DNA from: Martinezella lusitana
GTDB taxonomy: Bacteria > Pseudomonadota > Alphaproteobacteria > Rhizobiales > Rhizobiaceae
Direction: 5' to 3'
DNA: 64,000 nt
Assembly (NCBI RefSeq): GCF_010668395.1
Contig: NZ_WUEY01000003.1
Location: 310,001-374,000 of the forward strand
A program made the position numbers and the translations under genes. The notes under the pieces are model-generated. The model did no database searches. It saw only the letters and a program-made list of their open reading frames with translations, and had not been told where the DNA came from. Of this stretch, positions 25,913 through 34,338 are shown one piece after another (within the stretch, counting starts at the first letter, position 1; each line of letters starts with the position of its first letter).

Positions 25913-26821
25913 ATGAGCAAAGATAAATCATCGGGCCGCCAGGGCCAGGGCAGCAGCGCCGACGACACGTCGGCGAAAGACACTCATTACGCGACGCTGC
26001 GGCGCGCGCATCGCGATGCCAAGCGCGAGCGCGGCGAAATCCCGACGCCGGTGCCGCAGAAGCGCAAGCGGCAAGGCGCTGACGACTGGAAGCCACCGGC
26101 GCTTGCACCCGATCAGGTCTATCTCTACGGCCTGCACACGGTTCGCGCCGCCCTCGGCAACCCCGAGCGCAAGAACATCAAGCTTTCGACGACCCAGAAT
26201 GCGCTGGTGCGGCTGGAGATCGGCCCGGTCGACGCGCTCGGCATCCCGGTCGAGATCGTTTCGCCGCAGGATATCGACAAGGTGCTGGGTCCCGAAGCGA
26301 TCCATCAGGGCGTCATGCTGGAAACACGTCCCCTGCCCGTGCGCCGCCTGGAGGCCTTGAAGAACAGCCCGCTGCTGCTGGTTCTCGATCAGGTGACGGA
26401 TCCGCACAATGTCGGCGCCATCATGCGCTCGGCCGTTGCTTTCGACGCAGGCGCCGTCATCACCACGCAGCGCCACAGCCCGACCGAATCAGGCGTGCTG
26501 GCCAAATCCGCCTCCGGCGCGCTCGAGCTCATACCTTATATACAGATCACCAATCTTGCGGACGCCCTCGGCGAACTGCATCGACTCGGCTTCACGACGA
26601 TCGGGCTTGATTCGGAAGGGCCGGCACCGCTGGAAGGCACCTTCAGCGGCGACAAGATCGCCCTTGTGCTCGGCTCCGAGGGGAAGGGGTTGCGGCAGAA
26701 GACGCGGGAAACGGTGAATGCACTGGCGCGGCTCGACATGCCGGGCGCCATCAAATCGCTGAATGTCTCGAACGCAGCCGCGATCGCGCTATATGCAACG
26801 CGATCCTATCTCAAATCATAG
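25913..26821 (+). CDS. rlmB: 23S rRNA (guanosine-2'-O-) methyltransferase RlmB-like (TrmH/SPOUT family)
   Basis: This 302-residue protein is a SpoU/TrmH-type SPOUT methyltransferase, most likely for Gm2251 of 23S rRNA. The three SPOUT motifs are clear: VLDQVTDPHNVGAIMRSA (about 163-180), LVLGSEGKGLR (about 246-256) and SLNVSNAAAIALY (about 284-296). The N-terminal 55 residues are basic and low in complexity, a rhizobial extension, followed by the substrate-binding domain starting YLYGLHTVRAAL. It is divergent from the tRNA-Tyr/Gly pair. Confidence 0.9.
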   Translation: MSKDKSSGRQGQGSSADDTSAKDTHYATLRRAHRDAKRERGEIPTPVPQKRKRQGADDWKPPALAPDQVYLYGLHTVRAALGNPERKNIKLSTTQNALVRLEIGPVDALGIPVEIVSPQDIDKVLGPEAIHQGVMLETRPLPVRRLEALKNSPLLLVLDQVTDPHNVGAIMRSAVAFDAGAVITTQRHSPTESGVLAKSASGALELIPYIQITNLADALGELHRLGFTTIGLDSEGPAPLEGTFSGDKIALVLGSEGKGLRQKTRETVNALARLDMPGAIKSLNVSNAAAIALYATRSYLKS

Positions 26822-26843
26822 CAGCGTCATCGGCCGCTGCGGC

Positions 26844-27551
26844 ATGTTGGGAGAATTTGCTTTGATCCGTGTTCTCGGCCCAGCGGCAGTTTCCGCCGCC
26901 CTCGCTTTCACATTGGCTCAGCCGGCCCGTGCTGCCGACGACGAACTGGTGCAGGCGCAGGCCGGCGTGTGGCTGGTCGCCCCCGAAAGCGGCGCCAAAG
27001 GTTGCCGTATCACCTTCGGGACGAATGTCGTTTCCGGCGGTTATGAAATCACCGGTGCGGATTCCTGCGCAACGCCCCTGCCCGCGCTCTCCAAGGCCAG
27101 CGCCTGGAACTTCACCGACGATGGCTCGCTCGCCATCGCCGATGCCGAGGGCAAGCCGCTCATGCGGTTCCAGCAGGAGGAAGGCTCCCCTTGGGAGAGC
27201 GAAGCAGGCGACCCCACATGGCTGCTGCCGGCGGTCGGCGACGTCGATCATGTGCCGACCGTCGCGAGCCTCGCGGGCGCGTGGCGTATCCAGCAGCCTG
27301 ACGGCAAGCCTGTCTGCGATGTCACGCTGACCACCGACAAGGATCAGGACGGCACCGCCAAGATGTCAACGGGTGGAGACTGCGCCGCTGAAATCGGCGA
27401 ACTCAAGCTTTCACTCTGGGCGGCCGAAGGTTTCGGCCTGGTGATGCTGGGCAATGACGGCTCCTCGCTTTCCTTCGACATGAAGCCCGACGGCAGCTTC
27501 CAGAAATCCGAGGAAGAGGAAGGCGAGCCGCTTCTGCTGGTACGCAAATAG
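26844..27551 (+). CDS. secreted AprI/Inh-type metalloprotease inhibitor with two domains
   Basis: The product (235 aa) starts with a signal peptide ending in AQPARA and then has two copies of an AprI/Inh-like domain: one opening QAGVWLVAPESGAKGCRI and one opening LAGAWRIQQPDGKPVCDV. Each has a paired cysteine and a W-containing start, as in the small periplasmic inhibitors of serralysin-type proteases. The usual inhibitor has one such domain. The ATG was chosen; a TTG six codons later, with a better-placed GGGAG, is also possible. A partner protease is not seen in the window. It lies just after rlmB. Confidence 0.8.
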   Translation: MLGEFALIRVLGPAAVSAALAFTLAQPARAADDELVQAQAGVWLVAPESGAKGCRITFGTNVVSGGYEITGADSCATPLPALSKASAWNFTDDGSLAIADAEGKPLMRFQQEEGSPWESEAGDPTWLLPAVGDVDHVPTVASLAGAWRIQQPDGKPVCDVTLTTDKDQDGTAKMSTGGDCAAEIGELKLSLWAAEGFGLVMLGNDGSSLSFDMKPDGSFQKSEEEEGEPLLLVRK

Positions 27552-27599
27552 AGCCGCGGGAGCGCATCGAAGCACGCTGCGGCTTGACCTATCGAAAAT

Positions 27600-28463
27600 G
27601 TGACTATGTTTCCAGAAACCGGCATGAGGCCGGCAGAAGTGTCACATGACCGAATAGGTGCGGCGCGCATGGTATTATCGAATATCCGAAAGTTCATTTT
27701 CCACGATCTTCGCAGCGTGGAGGGGTATATCGATCCACCGGACGCTCTCGTTTTTCTTTCACTCCTCGACTGCCAGAGGCAACACAACCTTAGCGGTGGC
27801 ATAGCCGAAATCGGTATTTACTTCGGGCGGTCCTATTTTCTACTGAAAAAGATCGCCGGCCCCGACGAAGATGTTCTCGGCATCGATCTCTTCGACATCG
27901 GCAACCTGTCTCACGGTATTTCGGACCAGTACCGCCTGTTCCTCGAACACGGAAATCGGCTTGGCCTGCCCGTCGACGAGGAGATGCTGCTCGTCGGCGA
28001 CAGCACGACTTTGGCGGCGCAGGAGATTACCGACAAGATCGGCGCTGTGCGTTTCTTCAGCGTAGACGGCGGCCACAGCCTGACCACACTGACCAACGAC
28101 AGCCATCTGGCAAGGGACACCATCGCCGATCACGGCGTCATCGTCTTCGACGATACGTTCAATCCGGCATGGCCGGAAGTGACGGTCGGCGTGGCGGACT
28201 TCCTCCGCGACAACGACGACGCCTTTTCCACCTTCTGCATGACCAAATACAAAACCTATGTCTGCCGGCGCGAATTTCACGATTTCTACCGCGCGGCGAT
28301 AGAGCAAGCGCCGGACCTGGGCGCATTTGACCTGGCCGAGACGCATTTTCTGGGCTGCGATGCGGTGCGCGTCCACAATCCCTTCAGCCGCCGTCTTCTC
28401 TACGAACTGATGACCCGCTCCGGCATGGGAGCAATTTCCGAGCGCGCCTATCGGTGCCACTAG
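27600..28463 (+). CDS. class I SAM-dependent methyltransferase
   Basis: The 287-residue product has the Methyltransf_24-like layout of small-molecule or glycan methyltransferases: motif I GIAEIGIYFGRSYFLLKK (about 67-84), an acidic strand end VLGIDLFD, then FFSVDGGHSLTT and GVIVFDDTFNPAWPEVT. The start is uncertain: GTG at 27600, ATG two codons later, or ATG at 27669. The region before the last is not required by the core fold. No membrane segment or signal peptide. The substrate is unknown, and neighbours do not point to one. Confidence 0.8.
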   Translation: MTMFPETGMRPAEVSHDRIGAARMVLSNIRKFIFHDLRSVEGYIDPPDALVFLSLLDCQRQHNLSGGIAEIGIYFGRSYFLLKKIAGPDEDVLGIDLFDIGNLSHGISDQYRLFLEHGNRLGLPVDEEMLLVGDSTTLAAQEITDKIGAVRFFSVDGGHSLTTLTNDSHLARDTIADHGVIVFDDTFNPAWPEVTVGVADFLRDNDDAFSTFCMTKYKTYVCRREFHDFYRAAIEQAPDLGAFDLAETHFLGCDAVRVHNPFSRRLLYELMTRSGMGAISERAYRCH

Positions 28464-28479
28464 GTAGGGCTGACAATGC

Positions 28480-28773
28480 TCATTGCACTGTCACCGGCGC
28501 GGGCTGCCAGGCAGACTGTCGCCAAAGCGATCTTTCCGTGACTGGACATCCGTCCTGCAGCTTGGACCATGAAGTGACATTGAGGTTCATCTCGCATTGC
28601 GCGAGATAGCTTTTGCCGCCTACGGTCATGCAGGCGACCTCGCCGACTGCATGCTGCTTTCCATCCGTATTCTTGCAGTAGCAATTCTCACCGGCAAACG
28701 CCGGCACGCTTGCAATCACCGCGATGACGACAAGCGGCAATCCCAAGACGACATGCCTCGATATTTCGTGCAT
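28480..28773 (-). CDS. small secreted cysteine-containing protein
   Basis: The product (97 aa) has a signal peptide (ending VIASVPAFA) and a mature part of about 70 residues with five cysteines (CYC, then CMTVGG, CEMN and DGC). The start MHEISRH was chosen because GGTGAGG lies eight bases before it; an ATG seven codons further up is less well placed. I do not recognise a family. It is convergent with the methyltransferase gene, and probably ends up in the periplasm. Confidence 0.65.
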   Translation of the reverse strand: MHEISRHVVLGLPLVVIAVIASVPAFAGENCYCKNTDGKQHAVGEVACMTVGGKSYLAQCEMNLNVTSWSKLQDGCPVTERSLWRQSAWQPAPVTVQ

Positions 28774-28878
28774 GACCATATCCTCACCCGCCATTGACGC
28801 ATGAAGTCTATGCCTATTTCAGACATTGTAAATGTGCCTGTATTTCCGCGCATAACCGACAGGGACGCGAAGGCGGGC

Positions 28879-29148
28879 TCAGTGAACGGCGGGATCCTCG
28901 TCGTCGAAGAACGACCGGATACCGTCACGCGCGACGGTCGCCAGGAATTCGTCAAAGGCTTCGCGGTCGGTCGCGAAGGGCTCTTCCCATTCGGTCAGAT
29001 CCTCCTCCGGCGTGATGACCTCCATCCGCCAATCGGCATTGGTGCCGGCGGGACGAAAGATATCCACGAGGACGGTCACATCGTCATCGGTGAATTCACC
29101 CGAGAGTTCGGAGTGTTCCAGCTTAGGCTTCTTGGGCTTATTGGGCAT
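28879..29148 (-). CDS. conserved small acidic protein, function unknown
   Basis: The 89-residue product starts MPNKPKKPKLEHSELSG and contains a compact alpha/beta region (DDDVTVLVDIFRPAGTNADW). It is acidic toward the end (FFDDEDPAVH). An upstream extension of 22 codons exists in frame but lacks the family-like start and a good ribosome-binding site. I do not recognise a named domain. It lies downstream of tRNA-Thr on the same strand. Confidence 0.6.
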   Translation of the reverse strand: MPNKPKKPKLEHSELSGEFTDDDVTVLVDIFRPAGTNADWRMEVITPEEDLTEWEEPFATDREAFDEFLATVARDGIRSFFDDEDPAVH

Positions 29149-29281
29149 ATTTTTCCAAGCATACGATATGGTACTGGTGGCTGCCACGAGCGTTCCGATC
29201 TCGTGCGCAACCACATATTATCTCGCCGCCACCGGTTTTCCATACCGGAGATGCGATGATGACCAATTTCCAAGGAAAATC

Positions 29282-29357
<76 letters not shown>

Positions 29358-29392
29358 GTATGCGCATGCCAAGTAACAGATTTTGAAATCCT

Positions 29393-29422
29393 GTAAAGGG
29401 AAAATCGGTCGCTCGGCGTCAA
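29393..29422 (-). promoter_or_regulatory. candidate promoter of tRNA-Thr
   Basis: TTGACG and CTTTAC are 18 bases apart on the minus strand, 36 bp before tRNA-Thr. The spacing is slightly long; a one-base shift gives 17. Confidence 0.35.
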
Positions 29423-29514
29423 AGCTGGGGATCGGCGATTCACCAGTTCCAGCAAAACGCCTTGTCGCGAGAAGGGAATAACATTACCTAGTATCGCCAT
29501 TCAAAGGACGTTGC

Positions 29515-30288
29515 ATGTCACGCAATCTTCAATCCGTTTGTTTTCTCGCCTCCACCGCACCGGAAGCCCAGGCGGCCCGGGAAGACCTGATCCGTCTTTA
29601 CGGCCAGACGTCGCAGGAGGAAGCGGATGTCGTCGTGGCGCTTGGCGGCGACGGTTTCATGCTTCAGACGCTGCACAATACGATGAACTCAGGCAAATGC
29701 GTCTATGGCATGAACCGGGGCTCCATCGGCTTCCTGATGAACGACTATCGCACGGATTGCCTGGCCGAACGCATCGAAGCGGCGGTCGAGAACGCATTCC
29801 ATCCGTTGCAGATGAATACGCATAATGACGATGGCAGCACGTCGAGCGCTCTTGCCATCAACGAGGTCTCCCTGTTCCGCCAATCCTATCAGGCGGCAAA
29901 GCTGAAGGTCGAAATCGACGGCCATGTCCGGCTGCCCGAGCTGATCTGCGATGGCCTGATGGTGACGACGCCGGCCGGCTCCACCGCCTATAATCTCTCC
30001 GCGCACGGCCCCATTCTCCCTCTCGAAGCGCCGCTGCTGGCCATGACGCCCGTCAGCGCCTTCCGCCCGCGCCGCTGGCGCGGTGCGCTGCTGCCCAACA
30101 GGGTATCGATCGATATCAGCGTGCTTGAGCCGGAAAAGCGGCCGGTCAACGCGGTCGCCGACAATGCCGAGGTCAAGTCCGTGCTCCGTGTCCGGATTGC
30201 CCAGACAGAAGACACGACCGCGCGCATTCTCTCCGATCCGGACCGCTCATGGTCAGAACGGATATTGGCCGAACAGTTCGCCGATTGA
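29515..30288 (+). CDS. nadK: NAD kinase
   Basis: NAD kinase (257 aa) makes NADP from NAD and ATP. The catalytic GGDG motif is at 44-47, followed by GMNRGSIGFLMN and the NE-containing SALAINEVSL segment. The TTPAGSTAYNLSAHGPIL stretch, which forms the ribose-binding site, is intact. The size fits the compact alphaproteobacterial form. It stands alone, ending at a strong terminator shared with prfB. Confidence 0.96.
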   Translation: MSRNLQSVCFLASTAPEAQAAREDLIRLYGQTSQEEADVVVALGGDGFMLQTLHNTMNSGKCVYGMNRGSIGFLMNDYRTDCLAERIEAAVENAFHPLQMNTHNDDGSTSSALAINEVSLFRQSYQAAKLKVEIDGHVRLPELICDGLMVTTPAGSTAYNLSAHGPILPLEAPLLAMTPVSAFRPRRWRGALLPNRVSIDISVLEPEKRPVNAVADNAEVKSVLRVRIAQTEDTTARILSDPDRSWSERILAEQFAD

Positions 30289-30307
30289 AGCGGTGCCGTG
30301 AAGACAT

Positions 30308-30337
30308 AAAAAAAGCCCCGTTCCCGGGGCTTTTTTC
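30308..30337. terminator. bidirectional terminator between nadK and prfB
   Basis: GCCCCG and CGGGGC form a 6-bp core around TTCC, extended by A/T pairs (a run of A before and a run of T after), so it can stop both convergent transcripts. Confidence 0.92.
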
Positions 30338-30359
30338 GTCAGTTTGAGTGGATCCAACC

Positions 30360-31491
30360 TTATTCGACGTCATCCACGACGGCATCGGCGGCGCCGCTGA
30401 TGCGATGTGCAAGAGCCGCTTCCATGAATTCGTTGAGATCGCCGTCCAGAACGTCGCTAGGCGCCGTGCTGGCAACGCCAGTGCGCAGATCCTTGACGAG
30501 CTGGTAGGGCTGCAGGACATAGGACCGGATCTGGTGACCCCAGCCGATATCCGTCTTCGAAGCAGCTTCGGCATTGGCAGCCTCTTCCCGCTTCATCAAC
30601 TCCGCCTCGTACATGCGGGCACGCAGCATGTCCCAGGCCTTGGCACGGTTCTTGTGCTGCGAGCGCTCCTGCTGGCACTGCACGACGATACCGGTCGGGA
30701 TATGCGTGATGCGCACGGCCGAATCGGTCGTGTTGACGTGCTGGCCGCCGGCGCCGGACGAACGATAGGTGTCGATGCGGCAGTCGCTTTCGTTGATATC
30801 GATCTGGATCGAATCGTCGACGACCGGGTAGACCCAGATCGATGAGAAAGACGTATGGCGACGCGCATTGCTGTCATAGGGCGAGATGCGAACGAGACGA
30901 TGAACGCCCGATTCGGTCTTCAGCCAGCCATAGGCATTATGGCCCTTGACCAGAAGCGTTGCCGACTTGATGCCGGCTTCTTCGCCGTCATGAACTTCGA
31001 GCAGCTCCACCTTGAAGCGCTGGCGTTCGGCCCAGCGGGTATACATGCGCAACAGCATGTTCGCCCAATCCTGGCTCTCGGTGCCGCCCGCACCCGAATG
31101 GACTTCCACATAGGTATCGTTCGAATCGGCCTCGCCGGAGAGCATGGCCTCCACCTGCCGGCGCGCCGCTTCCGTCTTCAGGCCCTTGAGGGCCTCTTCC
31201 GCCTCGCGGACGACATCCGCGTCGCCCTCTTCCTCACCAAGCTCGATCAGCTCGACATTGTCGGCAAGCTGACGCTCCAGCGCGCGAACGCCGCTGATGC
31301 CATCGTCAAGCTGCTGGCGCTCGCGCATCAGCTTCTGCGCTTCGGAAGCGTCGTTCCAGAGGGTCGGATCCTCTGACTTGTTATTCAACCAGTCCAGTCG
31401 TCTTACCGCCTGATCCCAGTCAAAGATGCCTCCTCAGCAGGGTGATAGCCTGCTTGGTTTCATCGACTATTTTCTCGATTTCGGCTCTCAT
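30360..31491 (-). CDS. prfB: peptide chain release factor 2, with programmed +1 frameshift
   Basis: RF2 (376 aa) recognises UGA and UAA stop codons and releases the peptide. A first reading frame starts at ATG 31491, reads 23 codons ([20 protein letters not shown]) and reaches an in-frame TGA at 31420-31422. Reading must shift +1 at CTT-TGA-C (31425-31419), so one base (31422) is skipped and the rest continues with [12 protein letters not shown]. An AGGAGG just before the shift site matches the conserved stimulator. GGQ ([10 protein letters not shown]) and an RF2-like anticodon region are present. It follows mrcA by 128 bp. Confidence 0.95.
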
Positions 31492-31566
31492 GATCCTGTT
31501 TCTTCATTTCACCGCTCAAGACGAGCGATTATCCAATTCAAAAAGAGTGCTGGTGACATAATTATA

Positions 31567-31596
31567 CATGCCGCGGCTGTAAAGCCCCGCGGCATG
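31567..31596 (-). repeat. 10-bp hairpin between mrcA and prfB
   Basis: CATGCCGCGG and CCGCGGCATG pair perfectly around a 10-base loop, 24 bases after the mrcA stop codon. Without a U-tract it is more likely a 3'-stabilising or weak terminating stem than a full terminator. Confidence 0.5.
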
Positions 31597-31619
31597 CCGA
31601 TCGGACAAATAGGGTCGGG

Positions 31620-34079
31620 TCAGAAGAGCCCGCCGGATCCCGAAGTGACGGCCTGGTTCGCCTGCGGCGACGTTCTCAGGATCTCCTCCGGCGGGGCCTG
31701 CGTGGCATCGCCGCCGCCGATGACCTGCAGGCTCGTGGCAGGGCCGGTGCCTGGCTTGAAGGCTTCCATGATGGCGCTCGGATCGCCCGGTTGCGCCGCC
31801 ATGCCCGTGGCGCGATTGACCGCAATCATCGTCATTCCGGCCGGAACCTGGAATTTCTCGGGTGCCTCGTCCTTCGTGGCTGCCTGCATGAACTCGTTGA
31901 AGATCGGCGCGGCGAGAGCGCCGCCCGTACCGCCCCTGCCCAGCGTGGCCGGGGTGTCGTAGCCGATATAGAGGCCGGCAACGAGGCTTGGCGTGAAGCC
32001 GACGAACCAGGAATCCTTTTCATCGTTGGTCGTACCGGTCTTGCCGGCGACATCCGTGTTGAGCTTGATCTTGCCGGCGGCCGTGCCGCGGATGACGACG
32101 CCCTGCATCATCGACGTGACCTGATAGGCCGTCATCGGATCGAGCACCTGCTCGCGATTGTCGGCGATGACCGGTTCATCCTGATTCTGCCAGGCGCTGA
32201 CATTGCAGCTGTCGCAGACACGCTCCTCGTGTTTGAAGATGGTCTTGCCGTAGCGGTCCTGAATGCGGTCGATCAGCGTCGGCTTGATCTGCTTGCCGCC
32301 GTTGGCGATGACCGAATAGGCCGACACCATGCGCAGCACGGTCGTTTCGCCGGCACCCAGCGACATGGCTAGCACAGGGTTCATGTGGTCGTAGATGCCG
32401 AAGCGCTCGGCATATTCGGCAACCAGCGGCATGCCCATATCCGCCGCCAGACGCACCGTCATCAGGTTGCGCGAGTGCTCGATGGCGAAGCGCAGCGTAT
32501 GGACGCCGCCGCCCTCACCTTCGTAGTTCGTCGGCTTCCACACATCGCCGTTGCTGAGCGTGATCTGCAGCGGATCGTCCAGAATGACCGAGGCCGGCGT
32601 ATAGCCGTTGTCCATCGCAGCCGCGTAGACGAAGGGCTTGAACGAGGAACCCGGCTGACGCTTGGCCTGCGTTGCGCGATTGAACTCGGACTGGGAATAG
32701 GAGAAGCCGCCGACCATGGCGAGCACGCGGCCGGTATGCGGATCCATGGCGACCAGGCCGCCCTGCACCTTCGGCGGCTGACGCAGGCGATAGCTGCTCG
32801 AATCGGCAGCACCGGTCTTCTGCACGTAGATCACGTCGCCCGGGTTCAAGACCCCGCTCGGCGATTTTGCCGACTTGCCGCCGGCCGAACGGAAAGCCCA
32901 GCGCATGTCGGCTGCGGCGATCGTGCCGCGCGTACGCTCCGTCGAAACCTTGCCGGCGGCATCCACGCTCGGCTGTACTCCGATGTCGACGGCCTGATCC
33001 GATACGGAAAGGACGACGGCGACCTGCCATTCCGGCACGTCGCTCAGCGCGGGAACCTTGGCGAGCTCGGCACCCCAATCCTGCGAGGTCGCGATCTGCT
33101 TGATGGGACCGCGATAGCCACGACGCTCGTCATAGTCGACCAGACCGTCCTGCAGCGCCTTGCGCGCCTCGAGCTGCATCTGCGGGTCGAGCGACGTGCG
33201 GACGGAAAGACCGCCCTCATAAAGGGTCTTCTCGCCATATTGGTCGATCAGCTGGCGGCGAACTTCCTCGGCGAAATAGTCTGAGGCGAACAGCGAGGGG
33301 CCGCTCTTCGGCGGCACGACGCCGAGCGGCTGCTTCTTCGCCTCTTCGCCGTCGCTCGGGCTGACATAGCCATTCTCCACCATGCGATCGATCACCCAGT
33401 TACGGCGGGTGAGCGCTGCTTCGGCGCGACGGAACGGATTGTAGTTGGCAGGCCCTTTGGGAAGCGAGGCCAGGTAGGCCGATTCGGCAATGGTCAATTC
33501 GTTGACCGACTTGTCGAAATAGGTGAGCGCCGCGCCGGCGATACCGTAGGAATTGAGGCCGAAATAGATTTCGTTCAGGTAAAGCTCGAGGATCTTGTCC
33601 TTGCTATAGGCCTGCTCGATGCGGAAGGACAGAATCGCTTCCTTGATCTTGCGGTCGAAGGTCTGGTCGGCGGACAGAAGGAAGTTTTTGGCGACCTGCT
33701 GCGTGATGGTGGACGCACCGACGAAGCGGCGGCCGGAGCCGATGTTCTGCAGGTTTACCGCCACCGCGCGGATGAGGCCGCCGACGTCGACGCCGGGATG
33801 ATTGTAGAAATTCTTGTCTTCAGCCGAAAGGAACGCTGCCTTGACGCGATCGGGGATCGCCTGGATCGGCACGAAAAGCCGGTTCTCCCGCGAATATTCC
33901 TTCATCAGCGCGCCGTTGCCGGCGTGAATGCGCGTCGTCACCGGCGGGGCGTACTTCGCCAGGACCTCGTAATCGGGAAGCTCCTTCGAGACCACGCTCA
34001 GATAGATGGCAGCTGCAGCCGCTGCACCCAGAAACAGGAGGCAGCCCAGCCCAAAGAAATATCCAATCAGTCTGATCAT
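31620..34079 (-). CDS. mrcA: penicillin-binding protein 1A (bifunctional transglycosylase/transpeptidase)
   Basis: PBP1A (819 aa) polymerises and crosslinks peptidoglycan. An N-terminal membrane anchor (LIGYFFGLGCLLFLGAAAAAA) is followed by the GT51 domain with its catalytic glutamate in SAEDKNFYNHPG and the QQVAKN segment, an OB-like insert, and the transpeptidase with SxxK (PGSSFKPF), a serine motif in EHSRNL, and KTG (GKTGTTND). The length is typical for Rhizobiales. amiC lies upstream on the same strand, and prfB follows. Confidence 0.95.
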   Translation of the reverse strand: MIRLIGYFFGLGCLLFLGAAAAAAIYLSVVSKELPDYEVLAKYAPPVTTRIHAGNGALMKEYSRENRLFVPIQAIPDRVKAAFLSAEDKNFYNHPGVDVGGLIRAVAVNLQNIGSGRRFVGASTITQQVAKNFLLSADQTFDRKIKEAILSFRIEQAYSKDKILELYLNEIYFGLNSYGIAGAALTYFDKSVNELTIAESAYLASLPKGPANYNPFRRAEAALTRRNWVIDRMVENGYVSPSDGEEAKKQPLGVVPPKSGPSLFASDYFAEEVRRQLIDQYGEKTLYEGGLSVRTSLDPQMQLEARKALQDGLVDYDERRGYRGPIKQIATSQDWGAELAKVPALSDVPEWQVAVVLSVSDQAVDIGVQPSVDAAGKVSTERTRGTIAAADMRWAFRSAGGKSAKSPSGVLNPGDVIYVQKTGAADSSSYRLRQPPKVQGGLVAMDPHTGRVLAMVGGFSYSQSEFNRATQAKRQPGSSFKPFVYAAAMDNGYTPASVILDDPLQITLSNGDVWKPTNYEGEGGGVHTLRFAIEHSRNLMTVRLAADMGMPLVAEYAERFGIYDHMNPVLAMSLGAGETTVLRMVSAYSVIANGGKQIKPTLIDRIQDRYGKTIFKHEERVCDSCNVSAWQNQDEPVIADNREQVLDPMTAYQVTSMMQGVVIRGTAAGKIKLNTDVAGKTGTTNDEKDSWFVGFTPSLVAGLYIGYDTPATLGRGGTGGALAAPIFNEFMQAATKDEAPEKFQVPAGMTMIAVNRATGMAAQPGDPSAIMEAFKPGTGPATSLQVIGGGDATQAPPEEILRTSPQANQAVTSGSGGLF

Positions 34080-34338
34080 GTGATACTACCGGTGCTTGTT
34101 CTTCATGAGGCACGCGTGCGAGATCATCGCACAACCACGGGCGTTTTGCACGCTCGCGGCGTGAATGCAATACGGCATCGAGACAAAGCCGTGTGTCGCT
34201 CGCGAGCGAATGATACTTCGCTGTAAAGGCGGGAATGTGAGCAAAATAGGGCTTGCCTCCGGTATTCCCAGTTTCATTCGGTTCTAATGTTCCGCGCTGT
34301 TACATGGAAGCCACGGCCGGCCGGCACACCTGCCGGTG

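Noticed and set aside
31388..31491. prfB as a frameshifted pseudogene or sequencing error
   Set aside because: The shift occurs at the canonical CTT-TGA-C with an AGGAGG upstream, and both frames match RF2, so it is the programmed site.
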